Source of the DNA: a virus
Length of the DNA stretch: 22,287 nt
Virus record (IMG/VR): IMGVR_UViG_3300033146_004211
Location: 1-22,287 of that record
Direction: 5' to 3' (one strand)
Both the position numbers and the translations under genes were made by a program. The stretch's first letter is position 1. Every line of letters starts with the position of its first letter. The notes beneath the pieces were generated by a model that searched no databases, was not told the origin of the DNA, and saw nothing but the letters and a program-made list of their open reading frames with translations. This document shows, one piece after another, positions 15,631 through 22,287 of this stretch.

Positions 15631-15930
15631 CTATAAGTCCTTTAAATCACCCAGCCCATTTTGGGGGCTGGCTTTAGATTTGTTTTTTTTTGGCTGTCTA
15701 ACAGCCTTGGTCTCTTTAGCATCTACCGCTTTACCGTCCACTTTTGGATTAAGTTCAAGAGTACCGCCCTCAATATATTTATTAAACATATCATGATTTT
15801 TTATCTCTTTAAGAAAGGAGTCATTGATGTTTGACAAAGCATCCGGGACCAGTTGAACAGTAGTTAATCTACCTTGCACGTATGCAGATAAATTAATAAT
15901 GCGTAGGGAATTATTTATAATTGTTTTCAT
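15631..15930 (-). CDS. small hypothetical protein in head-neck cluster
   Basis: A 99-residue protein of unrecognised family. The N-terminal two-thirds has short hydrophobic strands (SLRIINLSAYVQGRLTTVQL) and an EIKNHDMFNKYIEGGTLEL segment; the C-terminal third is lysine-rich and probably disordered (KKNKSKASPQNGLGDLKDL). The open frame reaches a TTG at 15948, but the ATG at 15930 has GAAAGGTC at a fitting distance and is preferred. It is the first gene after the terminator that follows the major capsid gene, so it is likely made at a lower level than the capsid. Position suggests a head or neck accessory role. Confidence 0.65.
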   Translation of the reverse strand: MKTIINNSLRIINLSAYVQGRLTTVQLVPDALSNINDSFLKEIKNHDMFNKYIEGGTLELNPKVDGKAVDAKETKAVRQPKKNKSKASPQNGLGDLKDL

Positions 15931-15940
15931 TTTTTTTTGA

Positions 15941-15997
15941 CCTTTCAAAATAAAAAGTAATCAGGTTATGGGCGGAGTAAAACCCATAACCTGATTA
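15941..15997 (-). terminator. intrinsic terminator after major capsid gene
   Basis: A perfect 15-base inverted repeat (arms 15958-15972 and 15983-15997, loop 15973-15982) is followed in the minus-strand direction by a T-rich run CTTTTTATTTT. The stem includes GGTTATGGG paired with CCCATAACC. It lies 14 bases beyond the capsid stop codon, with the next gene starting at 15930. It should stop or thin transcription after the capsid gene. It has no T run in the plus direction. Confidence 0.85.
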
Positions 15998-16010
15998 TCA
16001 GGAAATATAA

Positions 16011-16946
16011 CTAAACTTTCTCCAGAATGTACATACTCATAGGGTAATACACATTCAAGCCACCAGTTTTGGCAGTAACATTAGTAATGTACTCCAGGTT
16101 TCTTTTTTCCACTTCATGAAAAAACACGTCCTGGGGCAACTCAACCTGCACTTTGTCAGGTGAGTTATCATATACAACAGATACATCAACGCCACTTGTG
16201 CCGGCACCTTCAAGTTCCGGGACCTCAATAAAATCATCAATGGATTTTATATAAGGAGAATTTTTAACAAACCATTGCGCAATAGTTGTGGAGTTATCAG
16301 CACTAATTGCTGTCTCTGTAACAATTGCATAATTCTTGGGGGTAAGAGCTAACTTGTTGGGCTTTTCAACGCTTTTAGTAGTTGTCTTGACAGTCCTAAA
16401 CATTAAATTAATGTCATCCCTAATTTCCAGGGGTGTTTTAGTATCCCATTCAGGATCACCACTGGCACCATTAGGAGCATTGCCTGATGGGATATTAGGA
16501 TAAGTAAATAAACCATATAAACCTGTAGCGGCATCGCCCGCCCAGACAATCTTATTTATTTTCTCTTCTACTGCCCGACGTGCTGCCTGTGATCTCATTT
16601 GGTCAATAGACACACCTGCCATTTGAGCACTTTGAATCTCAAACACTGTATATCCAAAAGCAGCACCCAAGGGTTTGACCGGTACAGTTGTTTCCACACC
16701 ATCAACATCGACGCGGGGTAAGTCACCCGCATAACCATCAATTATTTTGGCTACACCACGTTTATCATAAGTCTTAAATGTTATGCTCGTTGCACCTACA
16801 TTTGTATCACTGTTTACCGAGAAAGCCTTGTCATAAGACAGTTCTGGGTATAGAACATTGTAGGCCTTTTGTTTAACAAATTCTAATTCCTTTTTAAAGA
16901 AAATAGACCCGGCTGCATCTAGTATCATTGATATTTTTTTCAACAT
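16011..16946 (-). CDS. major capsid protein (DUF2184)
   Basis: This 311-residue protein resembles DUF2184 major capsid proteins. It has an N-terminal helical arm (MLKKISMILDAAGSIFFKKE), a conserved stretch VKQKAYNVLYPELSYDKAFSVN, then GATSITFKTYDKRGVAKIIDGYAGD, and a helix SAQMAGVSIDQMRSQAARRAVEEKINKIVWAGD (about 106-138), a typical DUF2184 segment. The C-terminus has PQDVFFHEVEKRNLEY and a final YPMSMYILEKV. The open frame reaches a TTG at 16967, but ATG 16946 with AGGGT and GAGGAG upstream is preferred. It follows the cement gene by one base and is followed by a strong terminator, as befits the most abundant virion protein. Confidence 0.88.
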   Translation of the reverse strand: MLKKISMILDAAGSIFFKKELEFVKQKAYNVLYPELSYDKAFSVNSDTNVGATSITFKTYDKRGVAKIIDGYAGDLPRVDVDGVETTVPVKPLGAAFGYTVFEIQSAQMAGVSIDQMRSQAARRAVEEKINKIVWAGDAATGLYGLFTYPNIPSGNAPNGASGDPEWDTKTPLEIRDDINLMFRTVKTTTKSVEKPNKLALTPKNYAIVTETAISADNSTTIAQWFVKNSPYIKSIDDFIEVPELEGAGTSGVDVSVVYDNSPDKVQVELPQDVFFHEVEKRNLEYITNVTAKTGGLNVYYPMSMYILEKV

Positions 16947-16947
16947 T

Positions 16948-17400
16948 TTAATTACCCTGCTCCTCAAGTTTAATCATCGCAATACCTGCTGCGGTGATGG
17001 TCTCCTCAAGGGTACCATTAAGCTGTACCTGCCCTGTGCTTGCTGTACCAACACCAACAACGCCTGTTGCACTCGTTACGTAAATTTTAGCACCGGCTGT
17101 ACCAGCACTGTCTACACTAACAAGTACTTTACCGGCTGTAATAACCCCGACAACGTCCTTAGCTGCATAAACTAAAGCATCACCGGTGTTATTCTCATTA
17201 GCCAAGTCACGTACTAAAACACCTATTGGTGCTGTACCACCTTTGACTACTTGACGCTCCTTATCTGTGCCCCTTGAAACTACTAGACCGGGGGCAGCTG
17301 CTGATTCGACAACCTTGCTTTCTACATTGTTCCATGCACAATCAGCAATCTGACCTGCATAACCACGTGCCATATCTTGGCTGTATGAAGTCTGTCCCAT
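16948..17400 (-). CDS. capsid cement/decoration protein (Gp24-like)
   Basis: This 150-residue protein resembles phage structural cement proteins: MARGYAGQIADCAWNNVESKVVES (about 10-33) followed by PGLVVSRGTDKERQVV, then a glycine-, alanine- and valine-rich beta part with VDSAGTAGAKIYVTSATGVVG. Such proteins bind the outer face of the capsid and stiffen it. The gene lies between the protease/scaffold and major capsid genes. Its ATG overlaps the preceding stop (TAATG), and it ends one base before the capsid ATG, so the two are probably translated together. Confidence 0.78.
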   Translation of the reverse strand: MGQTSYSQDMARGYAGQIADCAWNNVESKVVESAAAPGLVVSRGTDKERQVVKGGTAPIGVLVRDLANENNTGDALVYAAKDVVGVITAGKVLVSVDSAGTAGAKIYVTSATGVVGVGTASTGQVQLNGTLEETITAAGIAMIKLEEQGN

Positions 17401-17915
17401 TATTCCACCTTCCCATTTCTACTGTCGATCATCTTTTGACGGGCGGCATCTACTAGAGACACACTGGATGCTTCTCCACTGAGGCCCTCAACAAGAGTAT
17501 TACTGTTCACTTTGACAGATGCAATAAGAGTATCAAAAACTGCCTGGATATACTCATCACTCTTATCATCTGTTGAAATTTTTGAGTCACTGAGTTTTTT
17601 AATGACTTCTTTTTTAATCTCAGAATCGCTCTTACTCGAAAGCTCTTTAGTGTCCAACACTTTAGAAGCTGCATCAATCAAAGCCACCCTTGCATCAACT
17701 GCAATTTTGACTTTTTTTGCAATGTCTTCATCAGTAATTTGGGCAGCTTTGGCAACATCAAGTTCACCCTTTAGTTTGTCAATTTCTTTCTTGCTGTCAG
17801 CAAGAGCTTGAACATTCTTTTTTAGTGCCTTATTGTCTTTGACAAGTGCATCAAAAATATTTGCTGCATCATCATCGATCTCAACACTGACACCATCAAA
17901 AATACGTGTTTTCAT
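17400..17915 (-). CDS. nested scaffold protein from internal start (Nu3-like)
   Basis: An ATG in the same frame as the protease gene at 17915 is preceded by AAGGA with a 7-base spacer, a near-ideal ribosome site located inside coding sequence. It would give a 171-residue protein (MKTRIFDGVSVEIDDDAAN start) containing only the coiled-coil, charged C-terminal half. This copies the lambda C/Nu3 layout, in which the scaffold is made from within the protease gene. The boundary fits the end of the protease domain (about residue 185) and the acidic-basic linker EKDSK. No experiment is available; the call is from the start signal and domain boundary. Confidence 0.65.
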   Translation of the reverse strand: MKTRIFDGVSVEIDDDAANIFDALVKDNKALKKNVQALADSKKEIDKLKGELDVAKAAQITDEDIAKKVKIAVDARVALIDAASKVLDTKELSSKSDSEIKKEVIKKLSDSKISTDDKSDEYIQAVFDTLIASVKVNSNTLVEGLSGEASSVSLVDAARQKMIDSRNGKVE

Positions 17916-18500
17916 TTTTGAATCCTTTTCAGTTTTTTTATCTAATATTCTGAACTGCTCACCTGCACGGGCCCGGTCAACAATTGCTATGTGATTACCT
18001 ATTATGTTTTTTTGTATCCCGTCGTACTCGCCAAAAGAGTCATCAACCCCACTTGTCCAGTCTATCTCAGCCTGGTAGCCTAAACTAATTTGATTTTTAC
18101 CTGCATTAATATCATTAATAGCATGTGCATCCTGAACTAAAAGATTAGCTTCAAGAGCATCCCCACTTTTTGCTTTAGATACTGATTTGGTAAACCCGAC
18201 CTGAAATTTTTTAACATTTGATGAGTCAACAAGAGTACCCGCCGGATGATTATTTGTTACCGGTTTAGATGTAAAAGACTTCAATGATTCGGGTTTAAAA
18301 ACCTCATCGGCTGGTCTTAACAGATTTAAAATTGTCCCATCTGGTCTATTCTGCAATCTCACAGGCAGATCATCTTTTAGAAAATCAACACCTTTGACAT
18401 ATTCCTGTATGCCCGGGCGACCTACTAAAGCCTTGGCATCCAAAAATCCCTCTTTGGTTTTTTTCCTTGTTGTAAATTTTGCTCTATCATAAAATAGCAT
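17400..18500 (-). CDS. DUF2213 prohead maturation protease with C-terminal scaffold
   Basis: This 366-residue protein is of the DUF2213 type. The N-terminal about 185 residues are the protease, with His85 in TNNHPAGTLVD, Ser139 in NQISLGYQAE and His170 in GNHIAIVDRARAG, which fit a Ser-His-His active site of the herpesvirus-like prohead proteases. The C-terminal half (about 196-366) is charged and helical, with a coiled coil rich in Lys, Ala and Asp (DNKALKKNVQALADSKKEID), like a scaffold. The ATG at 18500 has GAGGTAAAG upstream. A second in-frame start lies at residue 196 (see separate entry). It would cleave the scaffold once the head has formed. The gene precedes the cement and capsid genes. 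Confidence 0.83.
   Translation of the reverse strand: MLFYDRAKFTTRKKTKEGFLDAKALVGRPGIQEYVKGVDFLKDDLPVRLQNRPDGTILNLLRPADEVFKPESLKSFTSKPVTNNHPAGTLVDSSNVKKFQVGFTKSVSKAKSGDALEANLLVQDAHAINDINAGKNQISLGYQAEIDWTSGVDDSFGEYDGIQKNIIGNHIAIVDRARAGEQFRILDKKTEKDSKMKTRIFDGVSVEIDDDAANIFDALVKDNKALKKNVQALADSKKEIDKLKGELDVAKAAQITDEDIAKKVKIAVDARVALIDAASKVLDTKELSSKSDSEIKKEVIKKLSDSKISTDDKSDEYIQAVFDTLIASVKVNSNTLVEGLSGEASSVSLVDAARQKMIDSRNGKVE
17921..17929 (-). promoter_or_regulatory. internal ribosome binding site for scaffold start
   Basis: On the minus strand AAAAGGATT stands 5' of the internal ATG at 17915, with 7 bases between AAGGA and the ATG. It is inside the protease gene and in frame, and it is as good as the ribosome sites at the true gene starts in this operon. 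Confidence 0.65.
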
Positions 18501-18580
18501 TAAACTTTACCTCATATGTATTGTAAATCATTAAATGCACATAATTCAAGCGCATTATCAAAAGTTTTTTTATTTTTTTT
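18501..18580 (-). other. short non-coding gap before protease gene
   Basis: This is the longest gap in the window (80 bases). In minus-strand sense it starts with a long A-rich run after the Mu F-like stop, then a weak hairpin (18534-18540 with 18550-18556, one G-U pair, 9-base loop), then the protease ribosome site GAGGTAAAG at 18505-18513. No U run follows the hairpin, so it is not an intrinsic terminator. A weak promoter-like pair (TTGAAT and TACAAT) is not convincing. Confidence 0.5.
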
Positions 18581-19453
18581 TTAATACCGTTCCAAACCAG
18601 GGCTTGCAACACCGGGTATTAGTTTGCTCAAATCCGGCTCGGCCGTGCATCTACAGTTAATATCTTCACCCGGGTGGCCGGTCTCCGGAGGCGGAGAGTC
18701 CCACTGAAAATGCATATTGTCATTATCACGGTGTGAATCCCTGACATTCTCATCACCTGACGTTCTCCACACATAACCCACTATTCCTATGTCCTGTTGC
18801 CTGGCCATAGATAAAACCCCGTTTAATTTCTGCATCTGGTCACGTGCAATGAGTTTAGCCCTGCGAGTGTTCTGCCCATTGATTTTTAACACTTCTTCAT
18901 ATAGAGATTGATTATCTGTACCTGTTGCCAGCCCCCTATATAGCATCTCCTGAATTTTAGCCAGATGCTGCTCCGGTACTGTTTTAATCAACGCAACATT
19001 ATTATTTATTGCATCCTGTACTGTCGAATAAGTGCCCTTATCAATATTTCTACCATTTATTTTTATGGACCGGGAAAGCAAGGGCTTAACATCAATACCA
19101 ACTGTTTTTTTAAAACTTGTTATAAATTTTTGGTGGTGGTACTTATTAGCCTGGTCTAAACTACTGGTCGCAATCTTCAAAGCATACTTGTCAAGCAACC
19201 TAAATTCAGCCTCAATATCTGCAAAAGCATTGGCTAACTCTAAACCAAAAGCATCATCAATCATATAATCAGTTACTACATGCGAGCTGTATTTTATCAG
19301 TATTGGTTTAACTTTTGTACGTACGAGGGATGCAACTTTTCTAACCAGTAAATTTATTTTCCTAAAATACTGAGTGGTAATTGATGGGCTTATTGATGTA
19401 GCGTATGGGGTTTTAGATTTTTTCATTACTGAAGTTCTTTGCTTCCTGTGCAT
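18581..19453 (-). CDS. Mu F-like minor head protein
   Basis: This 290-residue protein shows the Mu F head morphogenesis pattern in its C-terminal half: RAKLIARDQMQKLN (198-211), YVWRTSGDENVRDSHR (227-242), and the HPGEDINCRC motif (260-269) near the end. The N-terminal half is helical and basic. These proteins bind the portal inside the head, and in some phages are ejected or take part in DNA entry. It follows the portal gene. The ATG at 19453 overlaps the portal's end by 41 bases; the ATG at 19426, giving 281 residues and a 14-base overlap, is equally possible because neither has a strong ribosome site. Confidence 0.85.
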   Translation of the reverse strand: MHRKQRTSVMKKSKTPYATSISPSITTQYFRKINLLVRKVASLVRTKVKPILIKYSSHVVTDYMIDDAFGLELANAFADIEAEFRLLDKYALKIATSSLDQANKYHHQKFITSFKKTVGIDVKPLLSRSIKINGRNIDKGTYSTVQDAINNNVALIKTVPEQHLAKIQEMLYRGLATGTDNQSLYEEVLKINGQNTRRAKLIARDQMQKLNGVLSMARQQDIGIVGYVWRTSGDENVRDSHRDNDNMHFQWDSPPPETGHPGEDINCRCTAEPDLSKLIPGVASPGLERY

Positions 19454-20723
19454 CCAGTTCAGCCATGCCTTCTAAATCATCAACAAAGTCATTATCCAAA
19501 GTTGGGTAAATCCCATCTGACAACAGTCTAGCAGCTGCATGGTATGGAAGTATCGAGCCATTATTAATATTGCCGGTGTCTGATTCCATGTGTAATTTTT
19601 CAATCTCAGCCAGTTCTTTGGCAGTTGCCTGCCACAGTGGTGGGAATTTAAACCCCCAGTCATCGGGGTATTCCCCCAGAACAGACCTCACGAGTATTTG
19701 ATCCAACTGCCCCAGTGGGTCATACAGGTCACTCTCCTGTTTAGCCGTTATCATATCATAGTAATTTTTTAAATCACCCTCACCAGTTGCGCTAAAACCC
19801 TTAGCAGATTGGCCCAACATTCTTGTTGCCGGTATATCCGCCGCTGCCGCCACTACTGATAAAAACTCTGTTATCATTCCGGGAAGCCCCGCAAAGCTCG
19901 TAGGGACTTTTTTATAAGTTTCATCATCCTGGTCTATAATGAGAGCTTTATTTATTGACTTAGTTACATTAGCTAGCTGAAATCTTTTAATAAGAGAATC
20001 CAAACTCTTTTTATTCATGATACGCTCAAAAAGATTTTTAACCGTTATTACATCAATATTTGCCTCAAAAATCATAGATGATATGGATTGTGTGGTGATT
20101 TTAGCATTTAATACCTCATCATAAACTCTGTTACAAACCGAACCCCCCCAAAATTGGTTCTGTTGGTATTCCAACCAGGGCAGTTCATAGCCCTCAAATC
20201 TAATTATCCTGGAGCTATGTATAGTGCCCTGATTTGATAACTGATATAATTCAGGCATTCTAAATTTTTTGAGTAAATTGGTAGTATTGATTGTATGCGG
20301 TGATAAATCCCAGCGGTCTACAACTAATAGAGATTTTAAATCACCTATGGTTATCTGCTCGACATCCAGCTCTGTGTCTATGTTGCCCAGTCTCTCGTCC
20401 ATGTTTAGAATAATAGCACTACCACCATACAACCTGGCCCATTTTAAAGCAGACGTGAAAGCCTTTTTGATTTTTAAATTCTTTTCAGCATTCTTTACAG
20501 CCTCTAATTGTTCAGAATCTAAAGACGGTGTATCAAACACCCTCCATTTTTTAGTCATATCTTCGGCCGGTATATCAACAACCTTACCAAACAACCAATT
20601 ATGATACAGTGTACCCAGATAACCCCTGTCCAAATCAATGTGTGTAAACTCCGTATGGGTCCTTTTATCTCTAGCTGTTCCCAGACCCGAGACCATATTT
20701 ATTAGTGAATCTGTAATATTCAT
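19413..20723 (-). CDS. portal protein (DUF1073)
   Basis: This 436-residue protein matches DUF1073 portals, which Pfam now names after the Acb1 N-terminal domain. It contains LYHNWLFGKVVDIPAEDMTKKW (about 40-61), ALKWARLYGGSAIILNMD, SRIIRFEGYELPWLEYQQNQFWGGSV, the stem helix region and SVVAAAADIPATRMLGQSAKGFSATGEGD near 290-318, and a C-terminal PPLWQATAKELAEIEK (about 374-389). It would form the dodecameric portal for DNA entry and exit. AAGGTGAT upstream of ATG 20723 is a good ribosome site. No Acb1 phosphodiesterase domain is present: the family name does not mean CBASS inhibition here. Confidence 0.88.
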   Translation of the reverse strand: MNITDSLINMVSGLGTARDKRTHTEFTHIDLDRGYLGTLYHNWLFGKVVDIPAEDMTKKWRVFDTPSLDSEQLEAVKNAEKNLKIKKAFTSALKWARLYGGSAIILNMDERLGNIDTELDVEQITIGDLKSLLVVDRWDLSPHTINTTNLLKKFRMPELYQLSNQGTIHSSRIIRFEGYELPWLEYQQNQFWGGSVCNRVYDEVLNAKITTQSISSMIFEANIDVITVKNLFERIMNKKSLDSLIKRFQLANVTKSINKALIIDQDDETYKKVPTSFAGLPGMITEFLSVVAAAADIPATRMLGQSAKGFSATGEGDLKNYYDMITAKQESDLYDPLGQLDQILVRSVLGEYPDDWGFKFPPLWQATAKELAEIEKLHMESDTGNINNGSILPYHAAARLLSDGIYPTLDNDFVDDLEGMAELDAQEAKNFSNEKI

Positions 20724-20732
20724 TTTATCACC

Positions 20733-21059
20733 TTAGTTAAAAATTGCAGCACTGGCACCACCCCCAGCAATAATTAATATCGCACCTTTTAGGATTAACA
20801 ATAAAATATTAACCCATGGCTGCCGGTCAGTATTGCTTTTAAACGGTGCCGGTGGTGTGGATTTTTTACGCTGTAAATGTTTGATTTGGCAGTCTTTAAA
20901 ATCCGGTTCTGACACTTTATTTTTTAACTCTGACTCTACGACTGTAACCCGCGTTACAGTGTCTGCAATTTGAGTGCTCAACAACCTGAACCCCTCGTTC
21001 ATATCTTTGTTCAGCTGTTCAAGCTTATCATAAATTCTTATGCTGTCGTCCTTGTTCAT
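20733..21059 (-). CDS. coiled-coil protein with C-terminal TM, XhlA/holin-like
   Basis: A 108-residue protein with an N-terminal helical coiled coil (KLEQLNKDMNEGFRLLSTQ, then VTRVTVVESELKNK), a short basic linker (QRKKSTPP), and one hydrophobic segment at about 82-107 (PWVNILLLILKGAILIIAGG) at the end. This layout is like XhlA and other small lysis-associated membrane proteins, though a membrane-bound virion accessory is also possible. It starts directly after the DUF1353 stop (TAGATG) and precedes the portal gene by 9 bases. The amidase is on the other strand, 18 kb away. No second spanin-like gene is seen beside it. Confidence 0.55.
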   Translation of the reverse strand: MNKDDSIRIYDKLEQLNKDMNEGFRLLSTQIADTVTRVTVVESELKNKVSEPDFKDCQIKHLQRKKSTPPAPFKSNTDRQPWVNILLLILKGAILIIAGGGASAAIFN

Positions 21060-21695
21060 CTAATCCACCTCTCCTTGCCAGTCGTTATAGTCACAGGCTT
21101 TCCAATCCCTGCCCCCAAAATACAGCCTTTTAAACTCCGAGAATTTTAACGTATATTCTAGCCTACGTTTATAGTTTTTATGCCATAATATTCGGCCCAC
21201 AAAACTTGAAACAGCAAGCCAGGCAGACCGCGCTTTAAATCTGATTCTGTATCTTCGTTTACGGTTCCAATTATAATTTATTTTAAATCGGGCCACCTCA
21301 TAAAAAAGTTTATTTCCATCCGAAAAATTGAGCGCATGAGTTGAAAAAATAAAATCATGTAACAGAGAGGCAAGCATTAGATCCATATCATCGTTGTCAA
21401 TAAATGAGCGAAAAATCTTAGGCACGCTTGCTAAATCCCAGATGAATCCAGGCAGGAATTTAAAATAAAGTTTGTCTCCATTTGCGAGGTGAATCCACAC
21501 TTCAAGAGTGTGCAACAAAACCCTTAACTGTTGAGGTGTTTTGTAATGTTTTTTTAACCAGCTGTAATTAGGCAACGTGAAGCCAAAACGACTGAACAAA
21601 CCGGTGACCTGTTTGTTGTAGTTTTTGCGCTGTATGCGCGCTGTTTCAAAAAACCCTTTTTGCTTTATTTGCGTTACGTGTAATTTTGATCTCAT
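21060..21695 (-). CDS. DUF1353 family protein
   Basis: This 211-residue protein carries the DUF1353 pattern: LPGFIWDLASVPKIFRSF (81-98), then ASLLHDFIFSTHALNFSDGNKLFYEVAR (109-136), with Trp86, Asp87, His113, Asp114 and Asp126 as the conserved residues. DUF1353 proteins occur in many phages next to structural or lysis genes; their function is unknown. The sequence is unusually rich in Arg and Lys in the N- and C-terminal parts (NRKRRYRIRFKARSAW). A TTG at 21713 could start a longer form, but ATG 21695 with AAAGAGG upstream is preferred. It lies between the incomplete structural gene and the coiled-coil protein. Confidence 0.78.
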   Translation of the reverse strand: MRSKLHVTQIKQKGFFETARIQRKNYNKQVTGLFSRFGFTLPNYSWLKKHYKTPQQLRVLLHTLEVWIHLANGDKLYFKFLPGFIWDLASVPKIFRSFIDNDDMDLMLASLLHDFIFSTHALNFSDGNKLFYEVARFKINYNWNRKRRYRIRFKARSAWLAVSSFVGRILWHKNYKRRLEYTLKFSEFKRLYFGGRDWKACDYNDWQGEVD

Positions 21696-21696
21696 C

Positions 21697-22287
21697 TTAA
21701 CCTCTTTTTGCAATTTCTAAATTAAGAGTTAAGTTCTTAATCCTTAATCTGTTTGTCCCACTCGTGTTTTTTATTAAAAACTGAATTACATCACCCTCTA
21801 CAATTTGCATACGTCCATTGCCGGCAAAGCTGCCCATATCGTTCCGCGCGAATTTGCGGCTTGCGAGCGCCTTGTCTGAAACAGTAGTGTTAATGGCCGG
21901 CGCGAATTCAAAAGTCTGCGATGTGTGCCGGGCATAACCACAACTGGACCAGAGCCCCTGATACGTTCCCGTTTTTCCACACGTTAATTGTGAGCCGCGT
22001 TGAAAATTCCCTGTTCCAGTTGCTGTATATGTTGCTGTATATGACGCGGCTACTGTGTAATGAGTTGCGTCGATTACGTACCCAACTTTAAAAATTCCTA
22101 CATATGCGGAATCGGAAAAACCATTCTGAGTGATATACTCGCCTGCCGTTAGTCCATGCGCTGCACTTGTAGTGAACGTTGTCAACCCCGTGCCACCGCT
22201 GGCCACCGCTGTTACTGCACCACCTGTGCCGGATTTGAAAGTAAAGTTTTCGTTTAGCCCTTCTGTTAAAATTTTGACTCCGTGCCA
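21697..22287 (-). CDS. phage structural protein, 3' end (5' truncated by window)
   Basis: The frame is open to the right edge, so the protein begins outside the window; the GTG at 22206 is only a possible internal start. The visible 196 residues include SAAHGLTAGEYITQNGFSDS, of the type seen in beta domains of phage tail or head fibre proteins, followed by YVGIFKVGYVIDATHYTV, a Thr/Gly-rich stretch and a C-terminal part NTSGTNRLRIKNLTLNLEI. This is a structural, probably fibre or decoration, protein rather than a catalytic one. It lies upstream of the DUF1353 gene and the portal, where terminase would be expected further on. Confidence 0.6.
   Translation of the reverse strand, partial: WHGVKILTEGLNENFTFKSGTGGAVTAVASGGTGLTTFTTSAAHGLTAGEYITQNGFSDSAYVGIFKVGYVIDATHYTVAASYTATYTATGTGNFQRGSQLTCGKTGTYQGLWSSCGYARHTSQTFEFAPAINTTVSDKALASRKFARNDMGSFAGNGRMQIVEGDVIQFLIKNTSGTNRLRIKNLTLNLEIAKRG
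22019..22042. repeat. 12-bp tandem repeat, two copies
   Basis: The unit gttgctgtatat occurs twice in tandem inside the incomplete structural gene, and makes the protein read YTATYTAT. It adds four residues and keeps the frame. It is probably a small duplication, of no known function. Confidence 0.7.

Noticed and set aside
18520-18549. Promoter-like TTGAAT / TACAAT pair with 18-base spacing before the protease gene
   Set aside because: The predicted start point would fall within the ribosome site of the protease gene, and AT-rich sequence gives such matches by chance.
19413-20723. Anti-CBASS (Acb1) activity suggested by the family name of the portal domain
   Set aside because: The match is to the portal-type (DUF1073) part; no Acb1 phosphodiesterase motif is visible, and position clearly fits a portal.
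1-22287. CRISPR arrays, tRNA genes, IS elements or defence systems
   Set aside because: No regularly spaced repeats, cloverleaf-like sequences, transposase motifs or known defence domains were seen on either strand by eye.

Overview
The window is 22.3 kb of a tailed-phage (or prophage) genome with a contractile, myovirus-type tail. It is AT-rich, almost entirely coding, and uses the standard code (TAA, TAG and TGA all act as stops). The families recognised (DUF1073 portal, Mu F-like, DUF2213 protease, DUF2184 capsid, DUF3383 sheath, DUF3277 tube, LIC_12616-like terminator, Gp138_N spike, gpJ, DUF2612) form a set known from phages of Gram-negative bacteria. The host cannot be named from the sequence. 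No integrase, repressor, tRNA, CRISPR array or insertion sequence is visible.

Positions 1-3156, plus strand, are a DNA-metabolism and lysis operon. It holds the 3' end of an unrecognised gene, an excisionase-type helix-turn-helix protein, a VRR-NUC nuclease, an SNF2-like helicase, a zinc amidase (probable endolysin) and a DUF3310 protein. All are packed with overlaps or gaps of a few bases.

Positions 3158-22287, minus strand, are the virion operon, read from right to left: an incomplete structural protein, a DUF1353 protein, a coiled-coil/TM protein resembling XhlA, portal, Mu F-like minor head protein, maturation protease with nested scaffold, cement protein, major capsid protein and a strong intrinsic terminator. 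Next come a small unknown protein, DUF4054 connector, HK97-gp10-like neck protein, a joining protein, tail terminator, sheath, tube, frameshifting tail chaperone and tape measure. The baseplate follows: Dit-like, plug, hub, spike, possible PAAR-like tip, gp25-like, gpJ and DUF2612. A fibre-like receptor-binding candidate comes last. Eight junctions in this operon are 4-base ATGA stop/start overlaps, so translation is heavily coupled. The two operons converge with only one base between their stop codons.

The most informative non-annotated signals are: a -1 slippery site (T TTT TTT) joining the two tail-chaperone frames; an in-frame internal start with a textbook Shine-Dalgarno inside the protease gene, predicting a separate scaffold protein; a Cys/His-rich protein coupled to the spike gene that may be the spike tip; and a perfect 15-bp hairpin terminator directly after the major capsid gene. 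The large terminase is not in the window and may lie beyond the right edge. No stretch over 300 bases lacks a gene; the longest gap is about 80 bases (18501-18580).
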